Shown: piece by piece, positions 48,882-58,584 of the stretch
Layout of the letters: the number at the start of each line of letters is the position of its first letter
Position numbering within the stretch: the first letter of the stretch is position 1
Assembly: GCF_001428045.1 (NCBI RefSeq)
Contig: NZ_LMSD01000003.1
Coordinates: forward strand, 169,073-233,072
DNA length: 64,000 bases
Source of the DNA: Paenibacillus sp. Soil750
Lineage (GTDB): Bacteria; Bacillota; Bacilli; Paenibacillales; NBRC-103111
Direction: 5' to 3'
Translations under genes and position numbers: made by a program
Notes under the pieces: generated by a model
What the model was told of the DNA's origin: nothing
What the model saw: only the letters and a program-made list of their open reading frames with translations
Database searches by the model: none

Positions 48882-50696
48882 ATGAATCTGAACAAAAAAG
48901 TATTTATCGGTTTTTTACTTTTCATCATCATCCCTTTATTCGTCCTAGGGTCAGCGGTGTACACGGTCTCCCAGCAGCTTATTGAGAAGAAATACGGAGA
49001 CTTAACAGAAGTCACGCTGCAAGCGATCTCTCGTAATATTTACTACATGTTCAAGGAAGCGAACTATTTCTCCGACTTCTGGATGGTAAAAGATAGCATC
49101 CAAGGCATCTATCGTACGATAGATGCAACGAAACCGAATGCGGATCCCCTCTCCTCCTATGATTTGAACACATTTGATACGCTGCTTCGCGGCTCGATTC
49201 TGACGTATTCACCGGTTCAATCCGTCGTCATTTACAACAATAGCGGCAAATCTTTTAGCGCAGGGCGAACGAGCGGAAGTTCAATTCCATGGCAAACGAT
49301 TCAGCAAAGCATGGCCTTCCAGCACATTCAGGAACTGAATGGCAGTCCACTCTGGATTGGACCCTCCGAGTTCAAGGAGTTCGGTTCAGGCCGCGGCGAA
49401 TTCTACCAAGCGCGCATGGTGAAAGATTTTTGGACAATGGATAATCTCGGCTATATGCTGTTGAAATTTAAATTTAATGAGCTGGATCAAATATTCAAAT
49501 CCTTCAATACGAGCGAGCAAAACTCCAAACGTTATCTGCTGATCAACAAAAACGGTCTTATTTTTTACGATAATAAACAAAGCTTAGAAGGGGCGAATGT
49601 CCTTCAATTAACCCAGGGTAAATTGGATCTTGGATTCAACAATTACAGTTTTAAAGCCGATTTTCAAAATGAAAAAAGTCTGATTTCCCTCTATCATTTG
49701 AATATTAATGGGATGGGGGTTCAGGATTGGAGTGTCGTGTCGATCACGTCATGGAAATATGTCGCTGGGGAAATCGAGACGATTATGAAGCTGGTGGCAG
49801 GTATTACGTTTATTTGTTTGTTCTTTGCTCTGGTCTATAACCTTGTCTTTGTAAGACGTATTATTCAACTGATTCTTCGCATGCTGTCCTCTATGAAAAA
49901 GGTGGAGCGTGGTGATCTGACTACCCGTTTGGAAGTGAGCGGAAAGGATGAAACCACAGCGCTAGCGAGAGGATTTAATAGTCTAGTCGTAAGGATTGAG
50001 GATTTGCTGGAAGAGGTGAAGCGTCAGCAGGACCGCAAAAACAAAGCAGAGCTCATGTTGCTGCAAGCGCAGATTAAGCCTCATTTTCTTTTTAATACAC
50101 TCGAGTCAATTAATGTACTCGCCATCCAAAACCAAGGAAAGAAAGTCAGCCAGATGGTGATTCGTCTAGGGAATTTGCTGAGAATCGGAATGGAAAACCG
50201 GGAAGAGATTACATTGAAACAGGAGCTTGAGCATTTGCGCAGCTATTTGGAAATTCAGGAGTTCCGCTTTGAGGATCAGTTTCAATATACGATCGAGGCG
50301 CCTCCGGAACTGCTCCATGAGGACATTCTGAAGCTAACCTTGCAGCCATTGGTCGAGAACAGCTTGCAACATGGCTTTGAACCCATTGATTATATGGGGG
50401 TAATTTCGGTGAAGGTTGTGGACGAAGGCGATCGGATTGGGCTATATGTGACGGATAATGGCGTGGGCATTAGCAACGAAAAGTTAGCGAAATTCCATTA
50501 TAAAACCGAGCTGGAGACGCCTTTTCATGAGATTCTGGAATCGAATGAAGAGCGCAGAGGCCTTGGTGTAAGTAATGTTGCCGATCGCGTTCGGATTCAA
50601 TATGGCGAGCACTATGGGATGTTTATTTGTTCCCAAGAAGGTCAAGGTACAACGATGAAAGTGATCATTCCGAAAAGGAAGAGGGATGCAGGGTGA
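48882..50696 (+). CDS. YesM-type sensor histidine kinase
   Basis: A 604-residue membrane sensor with membrane segments at about 5-28 and 303-325, an extracellular Cache-like domain, HAMP (about 325-378), the phospho-acceptor motif QAQIKPHFLFNTLESINVLA and a HATPase domain (QPLVENSLQHGFE, GLGVSNVADRV). It partners the YesN regulator that overlaps its stop by four bases and probably controls the sugar importer and hexosaminidase downstream. Confidence 0.94.
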   Translation: MNLNKKVFIGFLLFIIIPLFVLGSAVYTVSQQLIEKKYGDLTEVTLQAISRNIYYMFKEANYFSDFWMVKDSIQGIYRTIDATKPNADPLSSYDLNTFDTLLRGSILTYSPVQSVVIYNNSGKSFSAGRTSGSSIPWQTIQQSMAFQHIQELNGSPLWIGPSEFKEFGSGRGEFYQARMVKDFWTMDNLGYMLLKFKFNELDQIFKSFNTSEQNSKRYLLINKNGLIFYDNKQSLEGANVLQLTQGKLDLGFNNYSFKADFQNEKSLISLYHLNINGMGVQDWSVVSITSWKYVAGEIETIMKLVAGITFICLFFALVYNLVFVRRIIQLILRMLSSMKKVERGDLTTRLEVSGKDETTALARGFNSLVVRIEDLLEEVKRQQDRKNKAELMLLQAQIKPHFLFNTLESINVLAIQNQGKKVSQMVIRLGNLLRIGMENREEITLKQELEHLRSYLEIQEFRFEDQFQYTIEAPPELLHEDILKLTLQPLVENSLQHGFEPIDYMGVISVKVVDEGDRIGLYVTDNGVGISNEKLAKFHYKTELETPFHEILESNEERRGLGVSNVADRVRIQYGEHYGMFICSQEGQGTTMKVIIPKRKRDAG

Positions 50697-52291
50697 GGTT
50701 AAAAGCGATTTTGGCAGATGATGAGCCTAACATTTTACGTAATTTGCAAGCGGTCATTCCTTGGGAAGAGCTCGAAATTGATATTGTAGGCACAGCCAAA
50801 AATGGTCTTGAGGCCTTGGAGCTATGTATTCAGCATATCCCGGACATCGTGATGAGTGATATTCGGATGCCGCAAATGGACGGCATTACGTTTATCCATA
50901 AGCTCCGGGAAATCAATGAGGACTGCACGGTGCTGATGGTGACGGGGTATCAGGATTTTGACTATGTGCGCTCACTGTTGCGGGTGGGGGTGAGTGATTA
51001 TATTCTAAAGCCGATCAATTACGAAGAACTGGAGAATTCGATTCGTAAGCTTGCCGGCGAAATTCGTGCCAAGAAACAGAACCATCAGGAAGAACTCCTT
51101 AAGTGGGGGAAGATCAGAAGCTTGGCTTACGAGAAGATTTTGCAAGATATCATGATGGACTATGCGGATATTACAGCGAGTACGCAACTCCCAATTGATC
51201 AAGGGGATTTAGAGACACTGCGCTATGTGTTTGCCATTATTGATGTAGATAATTATTCCCAGAAATCATTGCTGTGGACCGAGCAAGAACGCAAGCTGTG
51301 GAACTTCGCTGTACGTAATGTCCTACAGGATTCCTTGGCGGACGAGATATCCAACCACACCGTTCTTCAGATGCGAGAAGGGGAATGGTCACTGCTCATG
51401 GCGTGGGAGGAAGCTGACCCTATGTCCGTAGAAATGAAATTGCTTGAGCTAGCCCCTAAGCTTCAACGAAATGTTAGTCAATCTGTGAAGCTGGGGATTA
51501 GTGTGGGCTACTTTCCAGGGCCTGTAGGATTACAACAGTTAGCGGATACGTATCGAAAGCTGCAGAGATTCATGCAGTTGAATTTAGATAAGCAGCAATC
51601 TGTGCTGCCATATAAAGAAGCCAAAGAATCTTCGGATGCGAGTAGTTCGCTTTGGTTTTTGGTAGAGGAAATTGTTACAGGCATGAAGCAGTTGAATCGT
51701 CCAAAGACCGAGGATGCGCTGAATCGCCTTAAATTATTGCTGGAGGGTTTGTCGGAGGGTTCATTCGCTCGCGCCTATCAGATGCTGCACTATTTGATCC
51801 TGCATGTGCTGAGAGAGCTGCGTGAAATGAATGCCCTCGATAGTCAGGAAGAAGAACAGATTTGGCGTGAGCTGGATAAAAGCGAAAGTATCCCGCATTT
51901 ACTGCAGGTTATGGTACAACTTGTATCGAACGGGCTCGAAGGTACGAATAAGAAGAAAAATAGTGAGCTCCTCATGGCAGCTGCTAAGGATTATATTCGA
52001 ACGCATTATTCAACGGATTTCGGCATTGAAGATGTAGCCAGCTCCTTAGGGATTAGTTCGAGTTATTTCAGTTTGTTATTTAAACAACACTTTGGGGAAA
52101 CCTTTGTGGAGTATGTGACGAAACATCGGATGGAGCAGGCGAAATCCTTGTTGCTTCACAGTGACAAAAGCATTACGGATATCGGAAAATGTGTGGGTTA
52201 CATTGAACGGCGCTATTTTACTAAGGTATTTCAGAAGTTTACTGGCGAAATTCCTTCCGAGTATCGTGATAAGCGTAAGGAAGGGAACTAG
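50693..52291 (+). CDS. YesN-type response regulator with AraC DNA-binding domain
   Basis: A 532-residue regulator. The receiver domain has AILADDEPN, phospho-acceptor Asp in VMSDIRMPQMDG and LKPIN. The C-terminal AraC region reads DVASSLGISSSYFSLLFKQH and continues to the end. Start GTG 50693 overlaps the kinase TGA (GTGA). The longer frame from 50627 would run inside the kinase. It likely activates the binding-protein operon at 52386. Confidence 0.94.
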   Translation: MRLKAILADDEPNILRNLQAVIPWEELEIDIVGTAKNGLEALELCIQHIPDIVMSDIRMPQMDGITFIHKLREINEDCTVLMVTGYQDFDYVRSLLRVGVSDYILKPINYEELENSIRKLAGEIRAKKQNHQEELLKWGKIRSLAYEKILQDIMMDYADITASTQLPIDQGDLETLRYVFAIIDVDNYSQKSLLWTEQERKLWNFAVRNVLQDSLADEISNHTVLQMREGEWSLLMAWEEADPMSVEMKLLELAPKLQRNVSQSVKLGISVGYFPGPVGLQQLADTYRKLQRFMQLNLDKQQSVLPYKEAKESSDASSSLWFLVEEIVTGMKQLNRPKTEDALNRLKLLLEGLSEGSFARAYQMLHYLILHVLRELREMNALDSQEEEQIWRELDKSESIPHLLQVMVQLVSNGLEGTNKKKNSELLMAAAKDYIRTHYSTDFGIEDVASSLGISSSYFSLLFKQHFGETFVEYVTKHRMEQAKSLLLHSDKSITDIGKCVGYIERRYFTKVFQKFTGEIPSEYRDKRKEGN

Positions 52292-52385
52292 AGGAATTTG
52301 CCCCTAGATTAGGAATTTATCTGTCTTTAGTACGTACAGGGGTTCAATTATACTTAGATGGTAAGCTTAAAGGAGAACTAAGTGG

Positions 52386-53732
52386 ATGAGGAAACGAACA
52401 CTAATTTGGAGCGCAGGTGCCGTGGCTCTCACGTTCATGCTGTCGGGATGCAGTATATTTTCGGATGAATCGGATTCAGGGCGTGATGCGTCTAACGGGA
52501 AAGGTGTCCAGAATGCGCCAATCTTGCTGACCATCCGGCATACACAGGTAAAGGATACGCAGAAGAAACGTCTCGCCATGCTGCAGGATGTTGTCAAAGC
52601 GACCGAAGCCAAAGTGCCTGGCTTGACGATTACATTAGATGGTGTGGAAGATAAGGTGAATCGTTTCGAAAAGCTGCGAGCAGAAATGGCTGCTGGGAAT
52701 CCGCCAGAAATATTCGACCTGTTCGGAGGCACGGATACGAAGGATTATGTGAAAGCGAATCGATTGCTGGACCTAACCCCCATCCTGCAAGAGCTTGGGT
52801 TAACGGATAAGTTCTATAGCTTCGAAGAGTTCACGGTGAATGGCAAAATCTATGGGATCCCGATGGCTGGTTATGTGGAAGGCCTGTACTATAACAAAAA
52901 GATTTTGACCCAGCAGGGAATCAAGCTGCCCGAAACCTGGGACGATCTGGTAGCCGCTGCGGCGAAGTTGAAAGCTGCCAAGATTACCCCTTTTGCCATG
53001 GCCGCTAAAGACTCCTGGGTTATTAATATGATGATTAATACAATGTGGGTACGCACGGCAGGTGCGGAATCGATCGAGGGATTTTTGAATGGGAGCAAGC
53101 AATGGACAGACCCAGAGGTATTGAAAGCTTTTGAACAGTATCGAACACTCATTCAGAAAGACTATTTCCAAGATGGCAGTCTAGCGCTTGCCTATGCCGA
53201 ACAGCAAAATACATTCAGCAGTGGAAACGCAGCTTTCATGTTTGATGGCAGCTGGGCAAACACGCCACTCCTTGATCCTGAGAAATCAGTCATTGCTCGT
53301 GATGTCGGCTTCATGAACTTCCCTTCTATGGGGGGGCCAGGGGACGGGTATATCAATGGGGGCTGGTCCAATGCTTATGGCTTTTCCAAAAAGATAACCC
53401 CCGAACAATTGCTGGCGATTAAAGAATTCATTAAGCAAATGTATACAGAATCGATGCAGAAGAGGCAACTGGTTGAAGAGGGCATGCCACCGGCGATGAA
53501 GCTGCAAGATACGAGTCAAGTGAACCCCTTGATTACGGAAATATTACATGTGTTTGCGAATAGTAAAGGAACCTTCCCGGCCTTCGATTCCCGCATTCAA
53601 ACGAAGGTTCGCGAGAAGCTTGAACGCGGGATGCAGGAGTTACTTGGCGGAAGAACAGATCCGGCCTCACTGATGACGGAATTACAGAAGCAGCAAGAGG
53701 CTTCGAATAAAGAAGAAACCCATTCCAAATAG
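52386..53732 (+). CDS. Sugar ABC transporter substrate-binding lipoprotein
   Basis: A 448-residue family 1 binding protein with the lipobox MLSGC (Cys22). The sugar-subgroup pattern includes PGLTITLDGVEDKVNRFEKL, NPPEIFDLFGGTD, GIPMAGYVEGLYYNKKIL and GNAAFMFDGSW. AAGGAG lies about ten bases before the ATG. It heads an operon with two permeases and a beta-N-acetylhexosaminidase, so an amino-sugar oligosaccharide is a reasonable ligand (inference). Confidence 0.92.
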   Translation: MRKRTLIWSAGAVALTFMLSGCSIFSDESDSGRDASNGKGVQNAPILLTIRHTQVKDTQKKRLAMLQDVVKATEAKVPGLTITLDGVEDKVNRFEKLRAEMAAGNPPEIFDLFGGTDTKDYVKANRLLDLTPILQELGLTDKFYSFEEFTVNGKIYGIPMAGYVEGLYYNKKILTQQGIKLPETWDDLVAAAAKLKAAKITPFAMAAKDSWVINMMINTMWVRTAGAESIEGFLNGSKQWTDPEVLKAFEQYRTLIQKDYFQDGSLALAYAEQQNTFSSGNAAFMFDGSWANTPLLDPEKSVIARDVGFMNFPSMGGPGDGYINGGWSNAYGFSKKITPEQLLAIKEFIKQMYTESMQKRQLVEEGMPPAMKLQDTSQVNPLITEILHVFANSKGTFPAFDSRIQTKVREKLERGMQELLGGRTDPASLMTELQKQQEASNKEETHSK

Positions 53733-53746
53733 TAGTAGGATGACAT

Positions 53747-54631
53747 ATGAACAAAATGGGAAGAAATGCTTGGGCATATACGCTCTTTACTTTGCCGACG
53801 CTGCTCATATTTGCGACTTTTTTCTTGTATCCAATGCTGATGTCGCTGCGTTACGGTTTTACAGAGTGGAACGGCATCTCCCCGGCAACATTTAATGGGC
53901 TGGACAATTTCGTTGCTGCTTTTCAAGATCCTTATTTCTGGATTGCCGTGCGAAATAATATGTACTTTATTGGTTTTTCCATGGGGATTCAAATTCCCAT
54001 AATCGTAGGTATCGCACTGCTTGTGAGTAAAATTAAGCGTTGGATAGCATTTTATAAAACATTGATTTTCCTTCCAACGATTCTATCGACTGCAGTCGTA
54101 GGTGTACTCTGGGATTTCATTTATCATCCACAGGCGGGGCTGCTTAACCAAGTCTTAGAAGCTGTCGGTTTATCGAGCTGGCAGCATGCTTGGCTGGCAG
54201 ATGGGGCGACGGCGATGCTCGCCATTTTGATTACAAATGCTTGGCAATGGATGGGATTCTATGTGGTGCTCGTTGTATCTGCGATCTATGCCATTCCGAA
54301 ACATTTGGTAGAAGCCGCTCAATTGGATGGTGCAGGCAGCCTGAGACAAGGATGGTTCGTCATTCTGCCGCTGCTAAGACCCGTCATTGTGGTTATGTTG
54401 CTTTTATCCATTACAGGCGGCATGAAAGCCATGGACATTGTAGTTGTCATGACAGGTGGGAATCCCTATGGTATTACGGAAGTTATGGCGTCCTATATGA
54501 TCAAAAAAGCTTATCGAATCGGTGAGTATGGCTACGCTAACAGTATCGCGGTATTGATCCTCCTTTTTACGGCTTTCTTAACGTCCGTATTCGGATGGTT
54601 CACAAGGAACCAGGAGGAGGCGCGCTTATGA
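53747..54631 (+). CDS. Sugar ABC transporter permease (MalF/UgpA type)
   Basis: A 294-residue membrane protein with six membrane segments and an EAA loop near residue 187 (VEAAQLDGAGSLRQGWFVIL). It starts 14 bases after the binding protein and overlaps the next permease by four bases (ATGA). No ATPase gene is present, as in the first locus. Confidence 0.93.
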   Translation: MNKMGRNAWAYTLFTLPTLLIFATFFLYPMLMSLRYGFTEWNGISPATFNGLDNFVAAFQDPYFWIAVRNNMYFIGFSMGIQIPIIVGIALLVSKIKRWIAFYKTLIFLPTILSTAVVGVLWDFIYHPQAGLLNQVLEAVGLSSWQHAWLADGATAMLAILITNAWQWMGFYVVLVVSAIYAIPKHLVEAAQLDGAGSLRQGWFVILPLLRPVIVVMLLLSITGGMKAMDIVVVMTGGNPYGITEVMASYMIKKAYRIGEYGYANSIAVLILLFTAFLTSVFGWFTRNQEEARL

Positions 54632-55443
54632 GAGGAAGCCTCCTGCGCCGTGTTTTTCCACATGCGGTCTTGTTGATCTACATCGGGGTGATTTTATTTC
54701 CACTTGTGTGGACGTTGAATTCATCTTTCAAAACGAATAAAGAAATCATTACTGCCCCATGGTCCTTTCCCACAGAACTTTCGTTATCGAATTATTGGAA
54801 TGCGTGGAATGGCGCACATGTGGGCCATTATTTTATGAATAGTGTGATCAATTCAACGGTTTCAGCTATTGTTTCGTTAGCGCTAGGAACTGCGACCGCT
54901 TATGCGCTGACTCGGATGTCTTTTCCAAAGTTAAGTCTTGTTCTGAAAAGGATTCTGATCCTGGCTCTGCTGGTGCCTGCCGCTTCCCTACTGGTCCCGT
55001 TGTATATGCTGTTAAGAAACTTGCATCTGTATAACACACCATTAGCATTAATTCTGCCTTATGTGACAGTAGGATTACCTTGGACCGTATTCATGGTAAG
55101 CAGCTTCCTTACTTCCATACCGAATGAACTGGAAGAAGCGGGCATTATGGATGGGCTCTCCATATACGGGTTGTTGTGTCGGATCATCGTTCCTATTTCA
55201 CTACCGTCTCTATTTACTGTATTCATGTTGAACTTTCTTACGAGCTGGAATGAATTCATCATGGCTAATTTATTTCTGACCAAAGAGAAGCTGAGGACGC
55301 TCCCTGTGAGCATGGTGGCCTTCTATGACCAATTGAATATGAACTATGGTTCGCTATGCGCGGCGATCATGATCAGCATGATTCCGGTTGTTGTGATGTA
55401 TCTCCTTCTACAGAGAGGCATCATGGAAAATATCAAAGCCTAA
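54628..55443 (+). CDS. Sugar ABC transporter permease (MalG type)
   Basis: A 271-residue permease with EAA loop EEAGIMDGLSIYGLLCRIIV. Start ATG 54628 is chosen because GGAGGAGG precedes it and it overlaps the previous stop. The longer frame from 54595 is hydrophilic and lies inside the upstream gene. It completes the CUT1-type channel. Confidence 0.93.
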   Translation: MRGSLLRRVFPHAVLLIYIGVILFPLVWTLNSSFKTNKEIITAPWSFPTELSLSNYWNAWNGAHVGHYFMNSVINSTVSAIVSLALGTATAYALTRMSFPKLSLVLKRILILALLVPAASLLVPLYMLLRNLHLYNTPLALILPYVTVGLPWTVFMVSSFLTSIPNELEEAGIMDGLSIYGLLCRIIVPISLPSLFTVFMLNFLTSWNEFIMANLFLTKEKLRTLPVSMVAFYDQLNMNYGSLCAAIMISMIPVVVMYLLLQRGIMENIKA

Positions 55444-55470
55444 TTAAACTCTCAAGGAGCGTGTACATAC

Positions 55471-57102
55471 ATGTCATCAGCAGGAAATTCGAACTATAAA
55501 CCACTCACGTTACGTCAAAAGGTAGGCCAATTATTCGCTTGTGGGTTTGACGCACTGGAACCGAATCCTCATATTACGCAATTAATCGAGGAGTACGGGA
55601 TTGGCGGCGTTATTTATTTCCGTCGTAATGTGAAGGACGCTCATCAGCTTGCTCAGCTGTCTGCCGATTTGCAAGCGATCTCCCTCAATAGTGGCGGCCA
55701 GCCGTTATTTATTTCCGTGGATCAAGAAGGCGGAATGGTGTCACGAGTTGAAAAGGGAGCAACGTTGCTGCCGGGGAATATGGCATTAGGTGCTGCCTTT
55801 GCACCATCTGGCGTTTACGCCAGCGCGAAGGTGATGGGGAAAGAGCTTCGCCAAATGGGCGTGAACATGAACTTGGCGCCTTGCTTAGACATTAATAATA
55901 ACCCGTTAAATCCCGTCATTGGCGTCCGTTCTTATGGTGAAACAGCGGCAATTGTTAGTGATATGGGCACGCACGCTGTCAAAGGGTTGCAAGATATGGG
56001 CGTAATCGCAACCGTGAAGCACTTCCCTGGGCATGGGGATACGACAGCTGATTCGCATCATGATTTACCTGTGGTTCCGCATAGCATGGAGCGATTAATG
56101 GAGCTGGAGCTAGCCCCGTTCATTAAGGCCATTGAAGGCGGCGTAGATGCGATTATGTCCGCACATGTGGTCTTTGAAGCGTTGGAAGACAGCAGTGTAC
56201 CTTCGACGTTGTCGTACAAGATACTGACTGAATTACTGCGCGGTCAGCTTGGCTTCAAAGGGCTAATTGTCACGGATTGCTTAGAAATGAAGGCGATCTC
56301 TGAAGGGGTTGGCGTAGCGGAAGGGGCAGTTCGTGCACTCGAAGCGGGGGCGGATATTTTGCTGGTAAGCCATGAGTTGGAGCGTCAGATCGCGGCTATG
56401 GAAGCGGTCATTGCTGCTGTGGAAAGCGGTCGGGTTTCAGAAGCACGCATTGATGAGTCTGTTCTACGCATTATGACCTATAAATACAAGCGTGAAATCC
56501 GTTATGATACACTAACGCAGGTTCCAGATGGGCCCATCTCGACACCTGAACATCAGCTGCTGGCGAAGGAGTTAAGTCGTAAGAGCATCACAAAGGTCAA
56601 GGATGAAGTAGGTAAAAACATTCAAGTAAATGAGAAAACATGCGTGATTTGGACGGAAGTCCAATCGGGGACGGAAATCGATGAGGTTGTTGATCGTGAA
56701 GGAACTCTTGGCAGTGTGTTGTCCGAGTTGACTGGGGAGCCTGTGCAAGAGATGTACTTGGGTTTATTTCCTTCCGAAGAGGAAATTGCGGAGACATTGA
56801 AGCGTTGCGAATCCTATGAGCAAGTGGTCATTGTGACCTACAATGCGACGTTCTCTGAGGGACAAACACAGCTGGTTAAGGCATTGGCACAGAAAGAAGA
56901 TGTGCATCTCATCGTCGCGGCAGGGCGTAATCCATATGACTTGCTTGAGTTCCCTGAAGTGAAAACGTACTATGCTTGTTATGAGAATCGACCGCTGGCG
57001 ATGGTTTCGCTAGCTAATGTGTTGCTTGGTCGTGAAGCAGCTGTTGGGCGTTTACCTATCACGTTGTCGGAGGAATATCCGATTGGCTGGAGACAAGACT
57101 AG
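55471..57102 (+). CDS. nagZ: Beta-N-acetylhexosaminidase, glycoside hydrolase family 3
   Basis: A 543-residue GH3 enzyme. The NagZ-type motif KHFPGHGDTTADSHHDLPVV near residue 188 carries the His/Asp general acid-base pair special to this subgroup. VTDCLEMKAI holds the nucleophile aspartate. A C-terminal GH3 domain follows. It has no signal peptide and so cleaves imported GlcNAc-containing sugars in the cytoplasm. It follows the permease by 27 bases and matches chitin- or wall-derived oligosaccharide uptake. Confidence 0.92.
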   Translation: MSSAGNSNYKPLTLRQKVGQLFACGFDALEPNPHITQLIEEYGIGGVIYFRRNVKDAHQLAQLSADLQAISLNSGGQPLFISVDQEGGMVSRVEKGATLLPGNMALGAAFAPSGVYASAKVMGKELRQMGVNMNLAPCLDINNNPLNPVIGVRSYGETAAIVSDMGTHAVKGLQDMGVIATVKHFPGHGDTTADSHHDLPVVPHSMERLMELELAPFIKAIEGGVDAIMSAHVVFEALEDSSVPSTLSYKILTELLRGQLGFKGLIVTDCLEMKAISEGVGVAEGAVRALEAGADILLVSHELERQIAAMEAVIAAVESGRVSEARIDESVLRIMTYKYKREIRYDTLTQVPDGPISTPEHQLLAKELSRKSITKVKDEVGKNIQVNEKTCVIWTEVQSGTEIDEVVDREGTLGSVLSELTGEPVQEMYLGLFPSEEEIAETLKRCESYEQVVIVTYNATFSEGQTQLVKALAQKEDVHLIVAAGRNPYDLLEFPEVKTYYACYENRPLAMVSLANVLLGREAAVGRLPITLSEEYPIGWRQD

Positions 57103-57166
57103 GGGAAAATAAATATACAAAATTTATATCTAGCAACTTGATGCATCTCTTAGTAAAATCAGAAAG

Positions 57167-57231
57167 GCTTGTGAAACTTTTCGTTTCCAATTACGTAGGA
57201 ACAATGCGCACATTTCACGCATTTCACAAGC
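57167..57231. promoter_or_regulatory. Inverted repeat ahead of the MFS gene
   Basis: GCTTGTGAAA (57167-57176) and its exact reverse complement TTTCACAAGC (57222-57231) are 45 bases apart. A further half-site ATTTCACGC lies at 57212-57220. It is 31 bases before the MFS start and could be an operator or an RNA stem. Confidence 0.5.
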
Positions 57232-57262
57232 GATCTAATGATGAAGGGGTGTTTTTTTTCAA

Positions 57263-58522
57263 ATGAGTCAAGCAAACGCTCAATCCGAGCCAACGATGCG
57301 ATCTTTTTTTGCAAATCGATTCGTTCAAACGATTATGCTATCGGGCATTTTGCTTCAAATCGGAATTTGGATACGTAACTTTGCGATTCTGCTCTATGTT
57401 ACGGACATGACGAATAATGATCCATACTCGCTTTCCTTAATCTCGGTAGCGGAGTTCGCGCCGATATTTATCTTTTCTTTTATCGGTGGGGCATTCGCCG
57501 ATCGCTGGAGGCCCAAGCTGACGATGGTTTGGTGCGATTTACTTAGCGCAGCATCTGTTTTTGTTATTTTGATCACGTTGTATATGGGGTCCTGGAAAGC
57601 GATCTTCTTCGCCACATTGGTGTCATCGATTCTTTCCCAATTCTCTCAACCTTCCAACATGAAGCTGTTTAAAGTGCATGTCCCTGCTTCGCAAATGCAA
57701 CTGGGGATGTCGATGTTTCAATCGATGATGGCGATTTTCATGATTTTGGGGCCGATGCTGGGCTCATTCATCTATTATCGTTTCGGGATCGAAACGGCTG
57801 TGGCGATCATGGGAGCATGCTTCCTGTTATCAGCTCTGGTTCTTACGTTCCTACCTAAAGATATGAAAGAAGATACATCGGAGCCGCGCACTACGCATAT
57901 TTTCACGGAAATGGGTCAAGGCTTTCGTTATGTGCTAAGGAACCGTATGCTAGTCATCCTTGGTGGTTGTTTTGCAGTTGCTGGTCTAGCGATTGGGTTG
58001 ATAAGCCCACTTGGCATTTTTCTAGTAACTGAGCAATTAGGCTTAGAGAAGTCGAGCTTGCAGTGGTTTATGGCGGCGAATGGGGCCGCGATGATTATAG
58101 GCGGTGGTGTAACGATGGCCTTTGCCAAAAAAATATCCCCACAAGCGATGCTCACCGTCGGTATGGCGGTTAGCGCAGCCACTTTTGCCATGCTAGGTGT
58201 GACGCATTTGGTATGGTTGGCACTTCTGATGCAGTTTATCTCAGGACTTGTGATGCCAGCTATTCAGATCGGGATTAGTACATTAATTCTAGGGAATGCC
58301 GAGGAATCTTTCGTTGGACGCGTGAATGGTATTCTAACACCGCTCTTTATGGGTTCGATGGTCATTACCATGAGTCTGGCAGGGACGATTAAAGCGTCTT
58401 TCTCACTTGAATCGATCTACCTCACATCGGCGTTGCTTTTTGTTATCGGTGTTGGTATTATGGTGCCGTCTTTGAAAATGAAGTCTGCTCCAATTCCACA
58501 GCCAAGCAGTGAACTGAAATAA
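57263..58522 (+). CDS. Major facilitator superfamily transporter
   Basis: A 419-residue protein with twelve hydrophobic segments. The MFS motif A-like loop is GGAFADRWRPK. It resembles the MFS_3/enterobactin-exporter-like multidrug group. AAGGGGTG lies about 13 bases before the ATG. It is co-directional with nagZ but separated by 160 bases that hold an inverted repeat, so it may be regulated separately. The substrate is unknown. Confidence 0.88.
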   Translation: MSQANAQSEPTMRSFFANRFVQTIMLSGILLQIGIWIRNFAILLYVTDMTNNDPYSLSLISVAEFAPIFIFSFIGGAFADRWRPKLTMVWCDLLSAASVFVILITLYMGSWKAIFFATLVSSILSQFSQPSNMKLFKVHVPASQMQLGMSMFQSMMAIFMILGPMLGSFIYYRFGIETAVAIMGACFLLSALVLTFLPKDMKEDTSEPRTTHIFTEMGQGFRYVLRNRMLVILGGCFAVAGLAIGLISPLGIFLVTEQLGLEKSSLQWFMAANGAAMIIGGGVTMAFAKKISPQAMLTVGMAVSAATFAMLGVTHLVWLALLMQFISGLVMPAIQIGISTLILGNAEESFVGRVNGILTPLFMGSMVITMSLAGTIKASFSLESIYLTSALLFVIGVGIMVPSLKMKSAPIPQPSSELK

Positions 58523-58536
58523 GCATATAAAGCGAA

Positions 58537-58580
58537 AAAAGCGATATCTCTTGGCCTGATGGCTAGGGATATCGCTTTAT
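58537..58580. terminator. Bidirectional terminator between the MFS and DeoR genes
   Basis: Stem AAAGCGATATC / GATATCGCTTT with inner pairing; A-run on the left, T on the right, serving both convergent genes. Confidence 0.9.
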
Positions 58581-58584
58581 TGTT

